Source: Castor canadensis (taxonomy: Eukaryota; Chordata; Mammalia; Rodentia; Castoridae). Taken from it: a DNA stretch of 64,000 nt. The notes beneath the pieces were generated by a model, which worked only from the letters and a program-made list of their open reading frames with translations, did not search any database and was not told where the DNA came from. The translations under genes and the position numbers were made by a program. Below are positions 1 to 11,724 of this stretch, piece after piece; position 1 is the stretch's first letter; each line of letters begins with the position of its first letter. Location of the stretch: positions 125,062,384 to 125,126,383 of the forward strand of contig NC_133391.1 in NCBI RefSeq assembly GCF_047511655.1, written 5' to 3'.

Positions 1-339
1 GCTGAAAATAATAACATTGGTGAAAAAAAGTTGGTGAAGCAGCTGAATGAGTTTAATGAGCTAGCACATAGGGAATTTGTAAAAGCTGACTTTATATAAT
101 ATTTGATCAGGAACTACGGTTCAAGGCACTTTGGAGAAAAAATATTTCTTCTTTTTTCCCCCTAGCTAAGACAACTTTCTTTTCTCACTTCCCATAATTA
201 TTGACTTTGATGTTTTTTCCTCTGGTTCCAAGACTCCAGGACAGGAACCCTCCTCATCCCGAGTTCTTTGGCACCTTTATACAGGACATACAGGATGAGA
301 ACTGAGCTCATAATTGGGCCAACAGCATGTGTTTTGACA
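1..339. other. Unassigned unique DNA
   Basis: No gene, RNA or recognisable repeat seen. Confidence 0.5.
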
Positions 340-545
340 TCTGAGAGCCTGGCTTTTACCTTGGCTCAACCACTTGCCAGGTGAGTGACAATAGGCAAGA
401 CAATTCTTGTCTCAGAACCACAGGTTCTTAGTTTTATAAAATGGCAGGAATAAACCACTACGAGGATTGAGTGAGGCTCACCAAAGATAAAATATGAAAT
501 CACCTTACATAGTTTAATATTTAAACAACTGGTAGCTATTATGTC
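340..545 (+). repeat. MIR SINE (ancient)
   Basis: Shows the usual MIR order: a GCCTGGCTTT-like start, the 'accacttgccaggtgagtgac' type core, 'ttttataaaatgg' and a GAGGATTGAGTGAG segment. Strongly diverged. Confidence 0.6.
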
Positions 546-1149
546 ACTTTTTGTAGCTGCCTTTTCAATTGGACTGAAAAGTTAATATGGAATACAATTA
601 TTAATATTTATAATTTTTGAGGTACAGATTTTGAGTTTTCCCTGGTCTCTACCATAATAGTTGGCATGATTGCTTCCCAGTGTTTTGGCAAAGAGCATCT
701 GTCATAATACTTGGCACAAAACAGGTATTTAAAAGTTTTCTTTAAGGAATGCATGAATACGTGAATAAATAATGAGCATATTTTGAAGGCTATCTTCTTG
801 TTATGTAATTTTCCTGTCTGAATGACAGGAGAATTCAGAGGATCGTAAATTAAACTGTGGGCCTCTTTTGGGAGGAGTCATTGTTAGAGAGGATGTTTTT
901 AAAACTTGCCATATATGATGTCCCTGGTAGTCAGTTCTGTGGTCCAGCTTTCTTGGATTAGATTTTAGGTCTGGGCACCCTCGATACTGATAAATTATCC
1001 TGGGTTTTGCTGATTTGTAAGTTCATGTTTAAAAATTTATGCAGTAATTTTGTAAGAATTAGGATAGGATGCAATTGTTTAAAACAACTGTGCATTTAAT
1101 TCTCCTGTTTTAATGTCAGATATGGCCCAGAAATTCCATTCTTATCTTT
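546..1149. other. Unassigned unique DNA
   Basis: No gene or repeat recognised. Confidence 0.5.
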
Positions 1150-1340
1150 CAGTATGGTGGTTCTCAAAGTGTGGTCCTTGGACTGACTACCAGCCTCAAC
1201 TTCTCCTGGACACTTGTCAGATATGTAGATTTTGGGGCTCCACTTATGACCAGCTATTTCAGAAATCCTGGGGCTCAGTTACTTATATTTTGACAAACAC
1301 TCCAGGTGATTTTTTTTGTACCCTAAGATTTGAGAATTTG
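1150..1340 (+). mobile_element. MER5-type hAT-Charlie MITE
   Basis: Begins GGTGGTTCTCAAAGTGTGGT and ends near a diverged TTGAGAATTTG, matching the paired ends of MER5A, with the internal ACACTCCAGGTGATT motif. Non-autonomous DNA transposon fossil. The open frame across it is not a gene. Confidence 0.7.
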
Positions 1341-2730
1341 ACTTACAATATAGAGATTAAGAAAAGAAAGCCAAAGTAGAGAAGAGTAGAAACTTGTTAA
1401 TTTTAATGTTTATTAGTTTTTACTAGCATTAGATTTTAAAACATTTTGAAATGTTGCCAAATCTGTTATTCTAAAAGAAGCCATTCTTTCCAGGAGAGGA
1501 AACTGAGTCATGGATATGGTAAGTATTTTATTGAAGGATTTGATCAGCCTGAGAAAGCTGATCCCTTTTAACCAGGGTTCTCCCAATGACTACTTCCCCA
1601 TTTAATAAATTTACCAGGCTAATCTGAGCCATGAAATGTGTCACCTCTCCTAGGCAGTGTGTGGGAGGTGCAGTGGCACTAACTAAAATGGGTCACTCTA
1701 ATGATTGGGATTGAGGTACTCTGGAGAGTTGGTGGGGGAGGCAGATTTATCTTCTTAGGGCTGTTGGGACATAGTCATCTATTTTTTGTCTACACAAGGG
1801 TGGCTTGCCCCTTGCCCTCAGTGAGGTCAGCCCATTGTACCATTTATAAAATCTGTGTTGTGTCCCTTCAGTGGGAATTGAACTGACCCCAAGATTACGA
1901 GACACAGCACAATTCTATCAGAAATTTGAGATAGCACTATCGACCCATTTTACCCTGAGCAAAAAAAGCTATGCTGAATATTTACTTTCACAACATCCTG
2001 GCCATGAAGGAGATAGAAGGCAAACAATGATAGAAATGAGGGATTCATTTCAAAATGAGGGGTTATTTGTGCTTTAAAGATCTCAGATTGGACACTTACC
2101 TGATGAGAAGTTGTGTGCACCAGTGAAAAAGAAAGTGTTATGATATCACTGAAAAAAATGAGCACTTTAATTTTTTTCTTTCATGCTTGAATTTTTACTG
2201 CACCAGTTCACAATGTTGTTTGGCTGCTACTGTTTTCCCTGTAACTGTTTTATTGCCTGCCTTTCCTCTCCCTTATTTGTAATATGCTGTTGTTTGTGTT
2301 TTGAAAGGAAATTAGATGATAAACACGTAAAGATACAGATTTGATTGTTCTAAGGAAACTGACAAAATCAGTGAGCTCTAGATCCTGAGAGCCTCGTCCT
2401 CTCTACAGACTGACTGCATTAGTTCTTATAGTTTGAGGCAGCACATATTGATCCTCCTGCCTTATGTTGACTTTCCTCCTTATACCTCTACCCTCTCGTT
2501 GAAATGAGCACCTGAAATTTGCTTGCTGCAGAAGTCTTCTTTCACTAACTTGGGAGATGACCAAAGAAGTTTTTATTTTCTATTATTTTTCTAACAGAAT
2601 ATAACCTTCATAGAAAAGTTAAATATCATGTTTTATACAATTCTGAAGCCTCCACTATGCCATATAGTGTCAGGCACATAGTAAGGGCTAGAAATAAACT
2701 ATGACCTAAATTTTTAGTCTCCTCAAAATT
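1341..2730. other. Unassigned DNA
   Basis: No gene recognised. A possible MIR tail ('gtcaggcacatagtaagg') lies at 2668-2686. Several short open frames here look like chance. Confidence 0.5.
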
Positions 2731-3056
2731 CATTCTCATATTGAAATCCAATTGCAAGTTGATGGCGTTTGGAGGTGTGATCTTTGGGAGATGATTAGGT
2801 TCTGCCCTCACGAACGAGATTTGTGCCCTTATAAAAGAGGCTTAAGAGAGCTTCCTTGTCCATCCCAAGATGTGAGCTTACAGTGGAAAATGGGCACCTG
2901 TGAAGCGGACCATAGGCTCCCCCCAGACACTGAACCTGTCAATACCTTGATCTTAGAATTCCCATACTCCAGAACTGTGAAATGTTAGTTCCTGTGGTTA
3001 ATAAGCCACTCAGTCTGTGGTTGTTTGTTACAACAGCTTGAATGGACTAAAATAGA
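2731..3056 (+). mobile_element. Solo LTR of the ERVL-MaLR class (MST/MLT-like), 5' end lost
   Basis: Contains in order the MaLR landmarks TTGGAGGTGTGATCTTTGGG, GATGATTAGGT, GTGCCCTTATAAAAGAGG, AGACACTGAACCTGTC, CTTGATCTTAGAATTCCC, CCAGAACTGTG and a terminal TGGACTAAAATA. Placental-age LTR, partial at its 5' end. Confidence 0.75.
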
Positions 3057-4640
3057 TTTACTGAATTGAGTTCGTCATTGTAATAATCACTCAGGAAAGA
3101 AAGTGGAAGTAGAAAGAACAAAACCCAGGGTAAAGTCAGTTCTTCTCCCCTTATCTTGGTTAATCTTGCAGCACGCACACACACACAAACACATACACAT
3201 AAGTACTATGTGAAGTCTTTGAACAGCTGTAATGTCTTTTCAGCCTGACAGGACGTGATATACATCTAATATAGTGCAGACACTACACATGTACTCTCTT
3301 CCATGTGTGTGTGTTTGTTTGTGCACATGTATTTGTGTAAGACTATACTCACTGTTCACATGGATGACATAAATATCTCACTGCCAGGAAAAGCATCTGG
3401 ATCTTTGAAAGGCTTTTCTGCCATTGAAATTTGAAGTAGAGTTGGTGCTGTATCAACCATAGTTCTGTCAATGGCAGGACTGTTTAATGACCTAATAAGA
3501 GAGATGTGGACCATCAATAAGAATGTGGGTCTGATTAAAGGTTAAAAGATAACTGATTAGTACTGCAGGCCCAGAGAAAGGTGACAAGTGATTAGAAAAA
3601 CAGAATAATGAATTGTAGGATGAAACATATCTACCATATCTAAGGTAGAGGGTCTATGATTACATCCAGGCCTCATAGAGTAGCCCGTGCTCCAAAAATG
3701 GCACAAATTAACTAACTATAGGATGGCTTTCTCTTCATCTGAATGGTCTTGAATTGATTGCCCATTAAGGGGGAAAAGAAGTAGTTGAAAATGGAAATAA
3801 ATCAAAGGTAGTCAAGAAACTATATGGTTTTAGGAAGTATATATACTTTGGGGAGATACAGTCTTCAATATGATAAACTATTTGACATTATAGAGGGGAG
3901 TATTGATTAATGAAAGCATTTTTCAATTAAAGTGGTCAACTTGGGTAGGTAGCCTACATATAGATCATGACAAGAAATAAATTCCTTAGCTCTTGATCTG
4001 TGTGTCTTCTATGATTAAGAAGAACTAGAAGACAGAAGGGCTTTAGCAAGCCAGTGGACCCTGAGTACTTCAGGTTTGGGGAATCTAAGCACAGAGCTGT
4101 AGGGGAGGTCACACTTGCCAAAAGTGCTTTTTAAATTCCTTTTTCTGTAGCCCTTTCCTCTTCTGGAAGGTTTTTTAAAAACTTTTTTGACTTGGGCCTT
4201 TGTGATGCCTCCAGAAGTCCCTGTGGAGGGTAGGTTGCATGCTCCCAAATCTTCCATCTTTTATCTTTGTTTCCCTCTGCTAATCTTGTTGACCAACAAA
4301 TGACAACTTGGTTGAAACTAGGGGCAGGATTATTTTAAGCTCTGAATTTTGTGTGGAATGCAGATGGTCATGAATTCCGATGTACATATTCTAATGGACC
4401 AACGTAGAATGACAAATGGAACAAAGCTTTACCTTTCCACTTTGCTAATTGCTCTCCATTCTGCATAAGTGAATGGCAGCAGGCTTCTGCATAGGCAAAG
4501 AAGACAATTTCCTTTATGGAGCTTTCTAGAGAAGACAGCCTTATTTGTGCAAGCGTATCATTCCCATAAATCTGTCCCAGCACCTGAAATTCCACTATTA
4601 AAACTGCTTTCCTTTGGAATAAAGCATTGTAACCTCAACA
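3057..4640. other. Unassigned DNA with small CA/GT tracts
   Basis: A short imperfect CA repeat at about 3173-3200 and a GT-rich run at about 3305-3325. No gene seen; the 80-codon minus frame at 4015-4257 matches nothing I recognise. Confidence 0.5.
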
Positions 4641-4837
4641 CTTTTCTTCTCTTTCTCTCTTCTCTTCCTCCCTTCCTTCTCCCTTCTTCCCTTCCCCTCC
4701 TTTCCTTCCTTCTTCTGTCTTCCCCCCTTCATCTCTTTCTTTCCTTCCCTCCTTCCCTCCCTTCCTTCCTCCCTCCCTCCCTCTCTCCCTCCCTTCCTTC
4801 CTTCCATCTATCCTTCTATCCTTCCTTCCTTTCTTTC
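4641..4837. repeat. Pyrimidine-rich (CTTC/CCTT)n microsatellite
   Basis: Almost pure C/T on the + strand for about 200 bases, mostly CTTC, CCTT and CCCT units. It abuts the 3' side of a minus-strand SINE, so it is best read as that SINE's A-rich tail expanded to (GGAA)n. The Ser/Leu/Pro-rich frames across it are low-complexity artefacts. Confidence 0.9.
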
Positions 4838-4909
4838 ATACTGGGAATTGAACCAGGGGCTTCCACTTACTATGCATGTACTCTATCACTGATCTAGCTA
4901 CATTGCCAA
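4838..4909 (-). repeat. ID-type tRNA-derived SINE
   Basis: Read on the minus strand it carries an A-box like TAGCTAGATCAGTGATAG and a B-box like GGTTCAATTCCCAG, the pol III promoter of a tRNA-derived SINE. Its tail is the purine tract of the neighbouring entry. Confidence 0.75.
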
Positions 4910-6906
4910 AGACTCTTGCATCCTTTTAAAAAAACTGCAATCTTGATAAAATAGGATAAGTCAAACAAGCAAAACATATTTGCAGGACCTGCTTCAGTGA
5001 AAGTATGTGAGTCTGAATTCACTCTGTGTTTGCATACATTCCAGGTTCACAGTCACAGATGCAGTTGATTCCTCCCAAAGCTGGGAAAGCTGTCCTAAGG
5101 GACCCTCTTCTCCAGGTTATAGGTAATGGTGACTGCAGCCAACTGGCTAGCAGTAAATAGGAAGAGAAGGGAAGCACAGGTGTACGCAGAGAGAATGGAG
5201 GTATCACATTCTCATGAATGAAATAGCTGTTTTACTAAAATTGAACAGAACAGACCACCTCCCCAGCAGAAACCACAGACAATGCTGGATGAAGGAACCA
5301 CTGTATCTTGTTGCAAATTTATCTTTGGTTTTCTTCCTGTGACTACATTGAAAGTTAGCTTCCTCTCAAATGTTTATATCATATCCTGCTATATCTAATT
5401 TTATTTCTTTCTTCTGGATCTTTCTTTCCTGGAATTTCTCTCATTATGCTTCTTTAAATTTAGTGACTTCAGATTTGCCTTATCTTCTACAAGTGTTGTA
5501 GCTTGCTTATCATTCTCTAATGAAGTTGTTAACCAAGATTGCAATGGTAACACATTAAAATCCTCTTTGTAACTCAGTGCATTTCCATTTTAGAATCTTT
5601 TCCCTAATGCTTCAGGCACTCTTTTATATTCAGTATCCTGCTCAAACCTGAACTAATTTGAATTAATTTGATCAAGTTACCATGGGTACCTTCATCTCAT
5701 AAAGTGAGGATGCCTCTGGAACCTTGAGCAAGGGTCATCAAGTGGCTGAAACTGCTTATGGAGTTCAGGTGTCACGAAACTCAATCTACAATGAGATAAG
5801 TGGGTGAGACTGCTGCACTAAGTTAACTTGTAGGGTTTGTCAAAATTACTACTGTTTGGAATCTATTCTAGAGCTGGCCTGAGAGTTAGCAGGCATTGAC
5901 ATTTTCACCTCAGTATTAGGCTCAGTCTGTGACTTAGTGGAATTCATTTAACTACTCATGCCTTCTGTCATTAGAGGATAGGGTTTCCCACTAACTGAGT
6001 ATAAACTTTGGAGAGTCACAGAGTTAAAGTTAATGGTATGTATTCTGTTAGATATTATCTGTCTGTTACGTGTAAGTATAATCCTTGAATTTGTCTTCAG
6101 TCTTCTTGTCCAGAAGCTCATTGATTGAGGCATCTATCTATTTCTTCCCCCTGCTCTCTCGCCAGGTTACCTTGTCACACAGTGCCAGAGGGCACCACCC
6201 TATGGACAATAATAATGTCCCTGTGTTTGTGCAACATATAACTCTGATCTTAGTCTGACGAGTTGCTTGCAATTCTTTTTCTCTCTGATCATTTTTTATT
6301 GATATGAATGATGTGACTGACTTGTAAAATAATTTATGGTCAGAGCATATTTTTACGCTGAAAAAAGTTATGTGACATGAGTGTTGTTTTCTCTTTAACT
6401 TGTTACTGTCTATGTTTACCTCTTCTTTTTTATAATTTTATCTATGTATTATAATTTTACATTATTCTGTATTACCATAGAGCTTTTCTTATTCTATTTT
6501 TTTTTTATTAGAAGCAATAAGAGGCACAGTTTATGTTGTATTATTTTCCTCATTTGTTTCTTCTTGATCAATAAAGATTGTCTGCTGTGTTAACACTATT
6601 ATTTTCCTTGTTACACTTTTGGCTCCCTTTACATGAACAATGTGCACAGGTTCCCATGCCTGGTATATTTAACCTTTCTTCTTCCTCATTATGTGAGTGT
6701 GACACCTTCCTACCAAAGGCAATTTTGATGGTATGAACAGTATTAATTCACTGGAGTCATTTGATGCCTTTTTAGTCATGGTTTATTGTTCTAGGTATGC
6801 ATGTAGATTAGAGCTAGAATTACAGATTACTAGTAGGTGGGGCAGAATATATCCAGAGGAGAGAACCCTCTAAAATATAGGGTCCTTGGGTGTGTGTGGA
6901 TGATAC
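4910..6906. other. Unassigned DNA left of the endogenous retrovirus
   Basis: No gene or well-defined repeat recognised over about 2 kb. Confidence 0.5.
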
Positions 6907-7336
6907 TGTTGGGTCTGGAGGCCTAAGGCAGATAAGTGAGTATCCCATCCCCCATGGAGAGCACTATCATTCCTATCCCGAGGAGATGGAGGCCTGCATT
7001 CCTGCATCCTAAAGGAGAGATACAGAGTCTGATAGATCTGCCACCAGGCTGATGAGCAAAATGCTCTCAAGATTGTTTCCCCTCCCCAATAAAGGTGCAA
7101 ACCAAACCAGTTCACCTAAGAAAGCCCTTGAAATGCCTGGCCAATGAGAAACCATCCTCCCAACCCAGAGTTGAAATGTCCATAAAGACCCCAGCCCTCA
7201 CCTGAGCTCTGCTGTAGCCTTTCCTTTCTCCGTAATAAATCCTATTTATATACCAGCTTTGGCTCATCATTCAGCTGCCTCATGAGCCAGCTCCTTGGCC
7301 TGTGAAGGCAAGGACCCTTGACACGAGTACGTAACA
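6907..7336 (+). repeat. 5' LTR of the endogenous retrovirus
   Basis: Starts TGTTGGGTCTGG and ends GTAACA, so it has the TG...CA ends. A polyadenylation signal AATAAA is at about 7233. It is 60 bases shorter than the 3' LTR, mainly by an internal gap before the AATAAA region and one copy less of the terminal 22-mer. By eye about a dozen or more differences from the 3' LTR occur in the first ~290 bases, so the insertion is not very recent. Confidence 0.85.
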
Positions 7337-8480
7337 TTTGGCAATGCACAAAGAGACATTTCTTCTGAACCACGGTCAGTACAGGTTGTGCCAAACTGAG
7401 AAAGGCTGCCTAGGAACGTGATCATGATTGTCCAGCATGGTGGTGGAGTCCATTTTCCAGGAGAGCCCTCCCACCACATCCAGCTACTGTGGACTTCTCA
7501 GGCTGAACTTCTCTCTCTCTCTTTCTCTCTCTGTCTTTCTCTCTATCTCTTGTTAAGGAGGGTTTCTCCCTTGGGAAACTGAGGAAAAGCTCCAAGCCCA
7601 TTACAGCTGTAAAGCAGGCAACTGAGAGAACTCAGATGCTGGCCAGGGTCTTATACTGGACTGCCAATGCTACATGGGTGGAGCCAGACTTCAGTGCACT
7701 GAGGCTTTTTTTCCCTCTGTTTAAACTCTCTCTCTCCTTCAAGATCTGACCTACTTAGGAGGAGGTCCGAAAACAGCTGGTGGAAAGGAAAGTTTCTCTT
7801 CCAGCTAAAAAGGTGTTCTGGCCAGGGCATTCCCCTGTGTCACCCGAAGGCTGGAGATACAACTTCCTGACCCACCCTGAGGCTACAAATGCAGCTAAGT
7901 CTCAGATCCCTCCAGCCGTGTCCGAGGCAAACAGACAATCAGATCTCTTATGCTTCCTTCAAGGTTTCTGTGGCCTGATTGTGGAGGTCACCCCTTGCTT
8001 CCAGAACTCCAGTATTGCCCTTGGGCAGGATCAACCTGGACAGCAGTGATGACCAGTAATACCTCATGTGTTGAGCCTGGAAACTGTCTTTGCCCAATCC
8101 TCAGTCTTTCCTTCCTCTTTCCCAAGCAGTTTAGGATGAGTGGCCTCACCTTTTTGTTCTAAACAGCAGTGGGCTTCCTTCTTCAGCAAGGTTTGGAAAA
8201 AAACCCCTTACAACCATTCTGCTTCCTTCCTGGTCCCACCTTGTCCTTTATCTTTGCCTGCCTTCCCCTCCCTGGGCTTACTGGGAACCTGGCCTCCCAT
8301 GAAAAACTTGTAACACAGTACCTTATGACTTTCTTAAGTTATTCCCACAACTAGATTATTAGGCTCCTTAGTCCAAAGCAACTTTAAATCAGCTGCTAGG
8401 CATTGGCAGAGGCAGAGGCGCTTGCAAAAAAACTGCAGCTGCCACACTCATGCCCTAACGCAGCCCCCACAAGGGGAGGA
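7337..8480 (+). pseudogene. Retroviral leader and upstream gag-region remnant
   Basis: Follows the 5' LTR; a primer-binding site of the TTTGG... kind would begin at 7337 but is too altered to name a tRNA. A CT-rich run lies at about 7510-7549. Open fragments at 7780-8049 and 8169-8354 have no feature I can place with confidence. Confidence 0.4.
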
Positions 8481-8568
8481 GGGAAAACAAACAGGCGTGC
8501 TTATGCACAGTGATGCCAGCTCCTGGGAAAACAAACAGGCGTGCTTATGCACAGTGATGCCAGCTCCT
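8481..8568. repeat. 44-bp exact tandem duplication
   Basis: The unit beginning GGGAAAACAAACAGG occurs at 8481-8524 and again at 8525-8568, directly adjacent and identical by eye. It lies inside the retroviral internal region. Confidence 0.95.
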
Positions 8569-9500
8569 GGGCACAGTGGGAATGCCTGCCATAGCTAAGA
8601 GAATCCATAGAGAGGGCCTGACATACATGCAAAGCAACCAGCCACACATGGCGGTGGCTGCGACCTGCTGCCACTCCTTATAAAAGAGATGAAAGGAAAA
8701 AAAATGCATGCAGGCACGTGTACACAGGGAGGGGGGAAGGGTGACAGGCCGCAGGATCAGGCCTAGGCAGAGAGGGTCACTTGTCCCAGGTGTGTGTGTG
8801 TGGGAGGGGTGGTGCATTGCACAACCCCTGCTCCCAGCTCCACTTCATGCCTCATGTTGATTGGCCCAGCCCTTGGAAGCCAATTTTTATCTCAAGGTTA
8901 TAGCCCCAGAAACAGCAAAATGGGCATTACTGTGGTCTCTAAATTTCTCATTTAAAATTTCCTATACTTTTGGCCTCAGCATAAAATTTTTTTTCCCTGC
9001 AAATATTAGCACTAATCATCCCTTATGGTGCTGTTATTGTCTCAGAACACCCTCTGAATGTCCTTGTCTAACTTTACAGATGATGTATTCCTTTGTCAAA
9101 AAGGTAGCCTTTATTAAAGAGACTGCCTGCTGTTAGCAAAAAGGCAGGATCCTAGAGCTCATCTCAATTCATAGGTCAGGTGGTCTAATCCCGACTGGTT
9201 CACTTTCTCTGGTCCTGGACATGGTGGCGGGTGGGGGCGGGGAGTCACTAGACAGGGACACCTGGTCTCATTAGTAAGGTCATTTCCAATCAGGACACTG
9301 ATAAGAAGGGAACTGACCCAGTTTGTTGTTGTTGTTGTCTTTCTAGATGGGACCTGCCCCTTCCAGTCTTCTGGCCTCAGTACCCAAGTGGTCTCTGTTG
9401 GCTTGTCAACTGAAACATTGAAAGGAAATGTTGGAAGCTTTGTACTGAGGTTTGGCCTCAGTATCTGTAGATGACCAAGAAAAGTGGCCTTCACAGGGTT
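8569..9500 (+). other. Internal retroviral-region sequence of unclear identity
   Basis: A G/A-rich part (about 8690-8800) and an AT-rich part (8880-9150). It may be diverged leader/gag or another old insertion. No motif decides. Confidence 0.3.
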
Positions 9501-10151
9501 CCTTAAATTACAATACCATACTCCAATTAGACCTTTTCTGTAAAAGGAGGAAAAGTGAACTGAGGTTCCTTATATGAATCTTCTTTTATCTCTGAGACCA
9601 CCCAGATTGGCTCTATAATTGCTATTTAGATACTCAAATACTGGCTATTCTTTGTATGCCACAGGACAAACATGGGAAAGGAGGACCAGAAAAGTCTCTT
9701 ATCAATGACAAGGCCCACCCCTATTGCTCCACCCTCTGCCCTACCTTCTAAGCCACCCCAATATTCAGAACCTCCTAATGGGTGCTTACTCCTTCAACAG
9801 GCAATGGTAGGAAGAGGGCGAGTCTATGTCACCTTCCAGTTATCAGATCTAAGGGAAATTAAAAAAGATCTGGGCAGCTATACTGATGCCCCAGACCAAT
9901 ACATCCAAGCATTTATCTCTGTGATCCAAACCTTTAAATTGACCTGAAAGGATATTATGGTTCTACTAGACCAGACTCTTTCCTTATTAGAAAAGCAACA
10001 GGTCTGGCCCAGGCCACTCAGGTTGGAAATGATTACAATTTACAATGAGCCCCAATACCCTGGGCACATGAAAATGAGGGAATAAATGTGCCTATACCCA
10101 CAGGGGCACAGGCAGTCCCCTTGACAGATCCACATTGAAAATCAAAATGGT
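9501..10151 (+). pseudogene. gag remnant: matrix to start of capsid
   Basis: Broken frames resemble the end of matrix, then a Pro-rich linker and the start of a gammaretrovirus-type capsid: the frame at 9672-9947 ends in an SDLREIKKDLG-like stretch and a TFKLT motif typical of capsid helices, and the similarity continues past its stop codon. Several stops and shifts are visible. The reading is cut by a dimeric SINE. Confidence 0.7.
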
Positions 10152-10358
10152 GAGGGGGCTGGAGGTGTGGCTCAGATGGGAGAGCATCTGCTTTGCAGGC
10201 ATAAAGCCCTGAGTTCGAATCCCAGTACAGCCAAAGTGGGGGGGGGAGATATTTGGGGCTAAGAATGTAGCTCAGGGGAGAGTGTCTGCCCAGCATGTGC
10301 AAGGCCCTGGGATCAATTCCCCAGCATTGCTAAATCCAAAAAAACAAAAACAAACAAA
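10152..10358 (+). repeat. Dimeric tRNA/ID-type SINE with 9-bp target-site duplication
   Basis: Two tRNA-like units in tandem: unit 1 at about 10155-10235 (A-box GTGGCTCAGATGGG, B-box GAGTTCGAATCCCAG) and unit 2 from 10255 (TAGCTCAGGGGAGAG, GATCAATTCCCCAG) with an A/C-rich tail. CAAAATGGT occurs at 10143-10151 and again at 10359-10367, so the two units inserted as one. It interrupts retroviral gag. Confidence 0.85.
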
Positions 10359-10367
10359 CAAAATGGT

Positions 10368-11034
10368 AAGGAAGATAAATGGTGTAGATGCCACTTCATC
10401 CATCTCAAAGTGAAAGGGCTAAAAAAGGGTCAAAGTCACACCTCTAAACTATTCCCAGGTGACTGTAGTACAGCAAGGCACTGAAAAAAAAAAAACCCTT
10501 ACCTTTCTACAGCATCTTAAAGACACTATCAGAAAGCATACCACAGTGAATCCAGAGTCACAGGTGGGAGAGGTTCTCCTCAAAGATAAATTTCTAACAC
10601 AGTCAGTCCAAGATATTCATAGAAAACTCCAAAAGTCTGTGACTGAAGGAGAAAAAACTCATTGGACCAACCAATACATCTAGCCATATCTGTATACTAT
10701 AACCAGGACCTCACTAAAAGGAGAGAAAAAGATAAGAGACACCATGACCTCACTACAACTCTCAGAGTGGGCTCCACCCTACTGGGGCCTGCATCCTGAA
10801 CTTGCTACCATTGTGGACAGGAGGGGCACTTCCATAGAGAATGCTCAAAAAGGGGACAGCCCAGGAGAAAGCCCCACCCCGAACCGGGACCCTGCCCTCT
10901 CTGCAGAGGTAACCACTGGAGGTCTAAGTGCCCCCATCTCCAGATGGAAGGCGGGGACCACCTCCTATGGATTGATGGGTCCTGGAACTCCTGTCCATGC
11001 TCCACTTCCTAGCATCAATGTTGAGGAGCCTTGA
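10368..11034 (+). pseudogene. gag remnant: end of capsid and nucleocapsid with two zinc knuckles
   Basis: Two zinc knuckles lie in the same frame, 90 bases apart: CX2CX4HX4C at 10803-10844 and a second one, spaced CX2CX3HX4C, at 10893-10931. Nucleocapsid knuckles bind the packaging signal of retroviral RNA. Stops upstream (for example in the A-run near 10485) and downstream make it non-functional. Confidence 0.8.
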
Positions 11035-11400
11035 GAAGCCATAATGGTAGAGAAGTGAAAGCTCATTTTCCAGCTAGACAGTGGAGCTCATTTCTCTGTC
11101 TTATGATTTTCTCCCTATCTGGCCAGCCCCTAGAGCACTATTTTGCTTGACTTCTAGTCTGTTCTTGGGGAGACCTCCTCTTCTGTCATTCTTTCCTCAT
11201 AGTTTCTGAAACCCCAGTGCCTCTGCTGGGATGGGATTTACTATCTCAACTAAAAGCTCAAGTTTTCCTCCCCCAGGCAGCTATCTCTGCTGCTCCCTCC
11301 TTCAGGAACAAATAGATCCCACAGTTTGGACTGATGGGATGACTGTAGGGTGATCCAGGAAGGCCTTCCCTATTCAAATAAAACTCAAAAATCCCTCACA
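11035..11400 (+). pseudogene. Retroviral protease remnant
   Basis: An aspartic-protease active-site motif LDSGA (usual form D-T/S-G-A) is encoded at 11074-11088, between nucleocapsid and reverse transcriptase as in a normal pro gene. A stop codon follows about 15 bases later and the frame is broken further on. Confidence 0.7.
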
Positions 11401-11441
11401 GTTTCCACACCCAAAACAATATCCCCTCAAGCCTGAGGAAG

Positions 11442-11724
11442 ATGAGGCCTTATGCCTATCATAAATTCCTAAAAAACAAAACAAACAAACAAACAAACAA
11501 AAACCAAGGGCTGTTAATTAGTTGCTCTAGCCCTTATAATACTCCTATTCTTGCCGTCAACAAGGGGCCAAACAAATGGAGATTGATTCAAGACCTCCAG
11601 CTCATTAATGAAGCAGTCATTCCCCTCCACCCAGTTATTCCCAATCCCTATACTCTATTGGCTCAAATACAAAGCCCAATGTTACCCTGTACTAGATTTA
11701 AAGGATGCTCTCTTTTGCATTCCT
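11442..11724 (+). pseudogene. Reverse transcriptase remnant, fingers part
   Basis: The frame contains SPYNTPILAV, a KWRLIQDL-like motif and an INEAVIPLHPVIPNPYTLL-like run, all hallmarks of gammaretroviral-type RT. An AAACAAACA run at 11477-11502 looks like local expansion. RT similarity stops at the proline codon 11722-11724 and resumes at 12729. Confidence 0.85.

Noticed and set aside
2752-2988. 78-codon frame
   Set aside because: It lies inside the MaLR LTR and shows LTR, not protein, similarity.
4469-4897. 142-codon frame with Ser/Leu/Pro-rich repeat
   Set aside because: It is a translation of the CTTC microsatellite and a SINE.
10155-10235. tRNA gene
   Set aside because: A- and B-box sequences are present but the acceptor and anticodon stems do not form and a SINE tail with target duplication follows, so it is a SINE. 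The same holds for 28297 and 51882.
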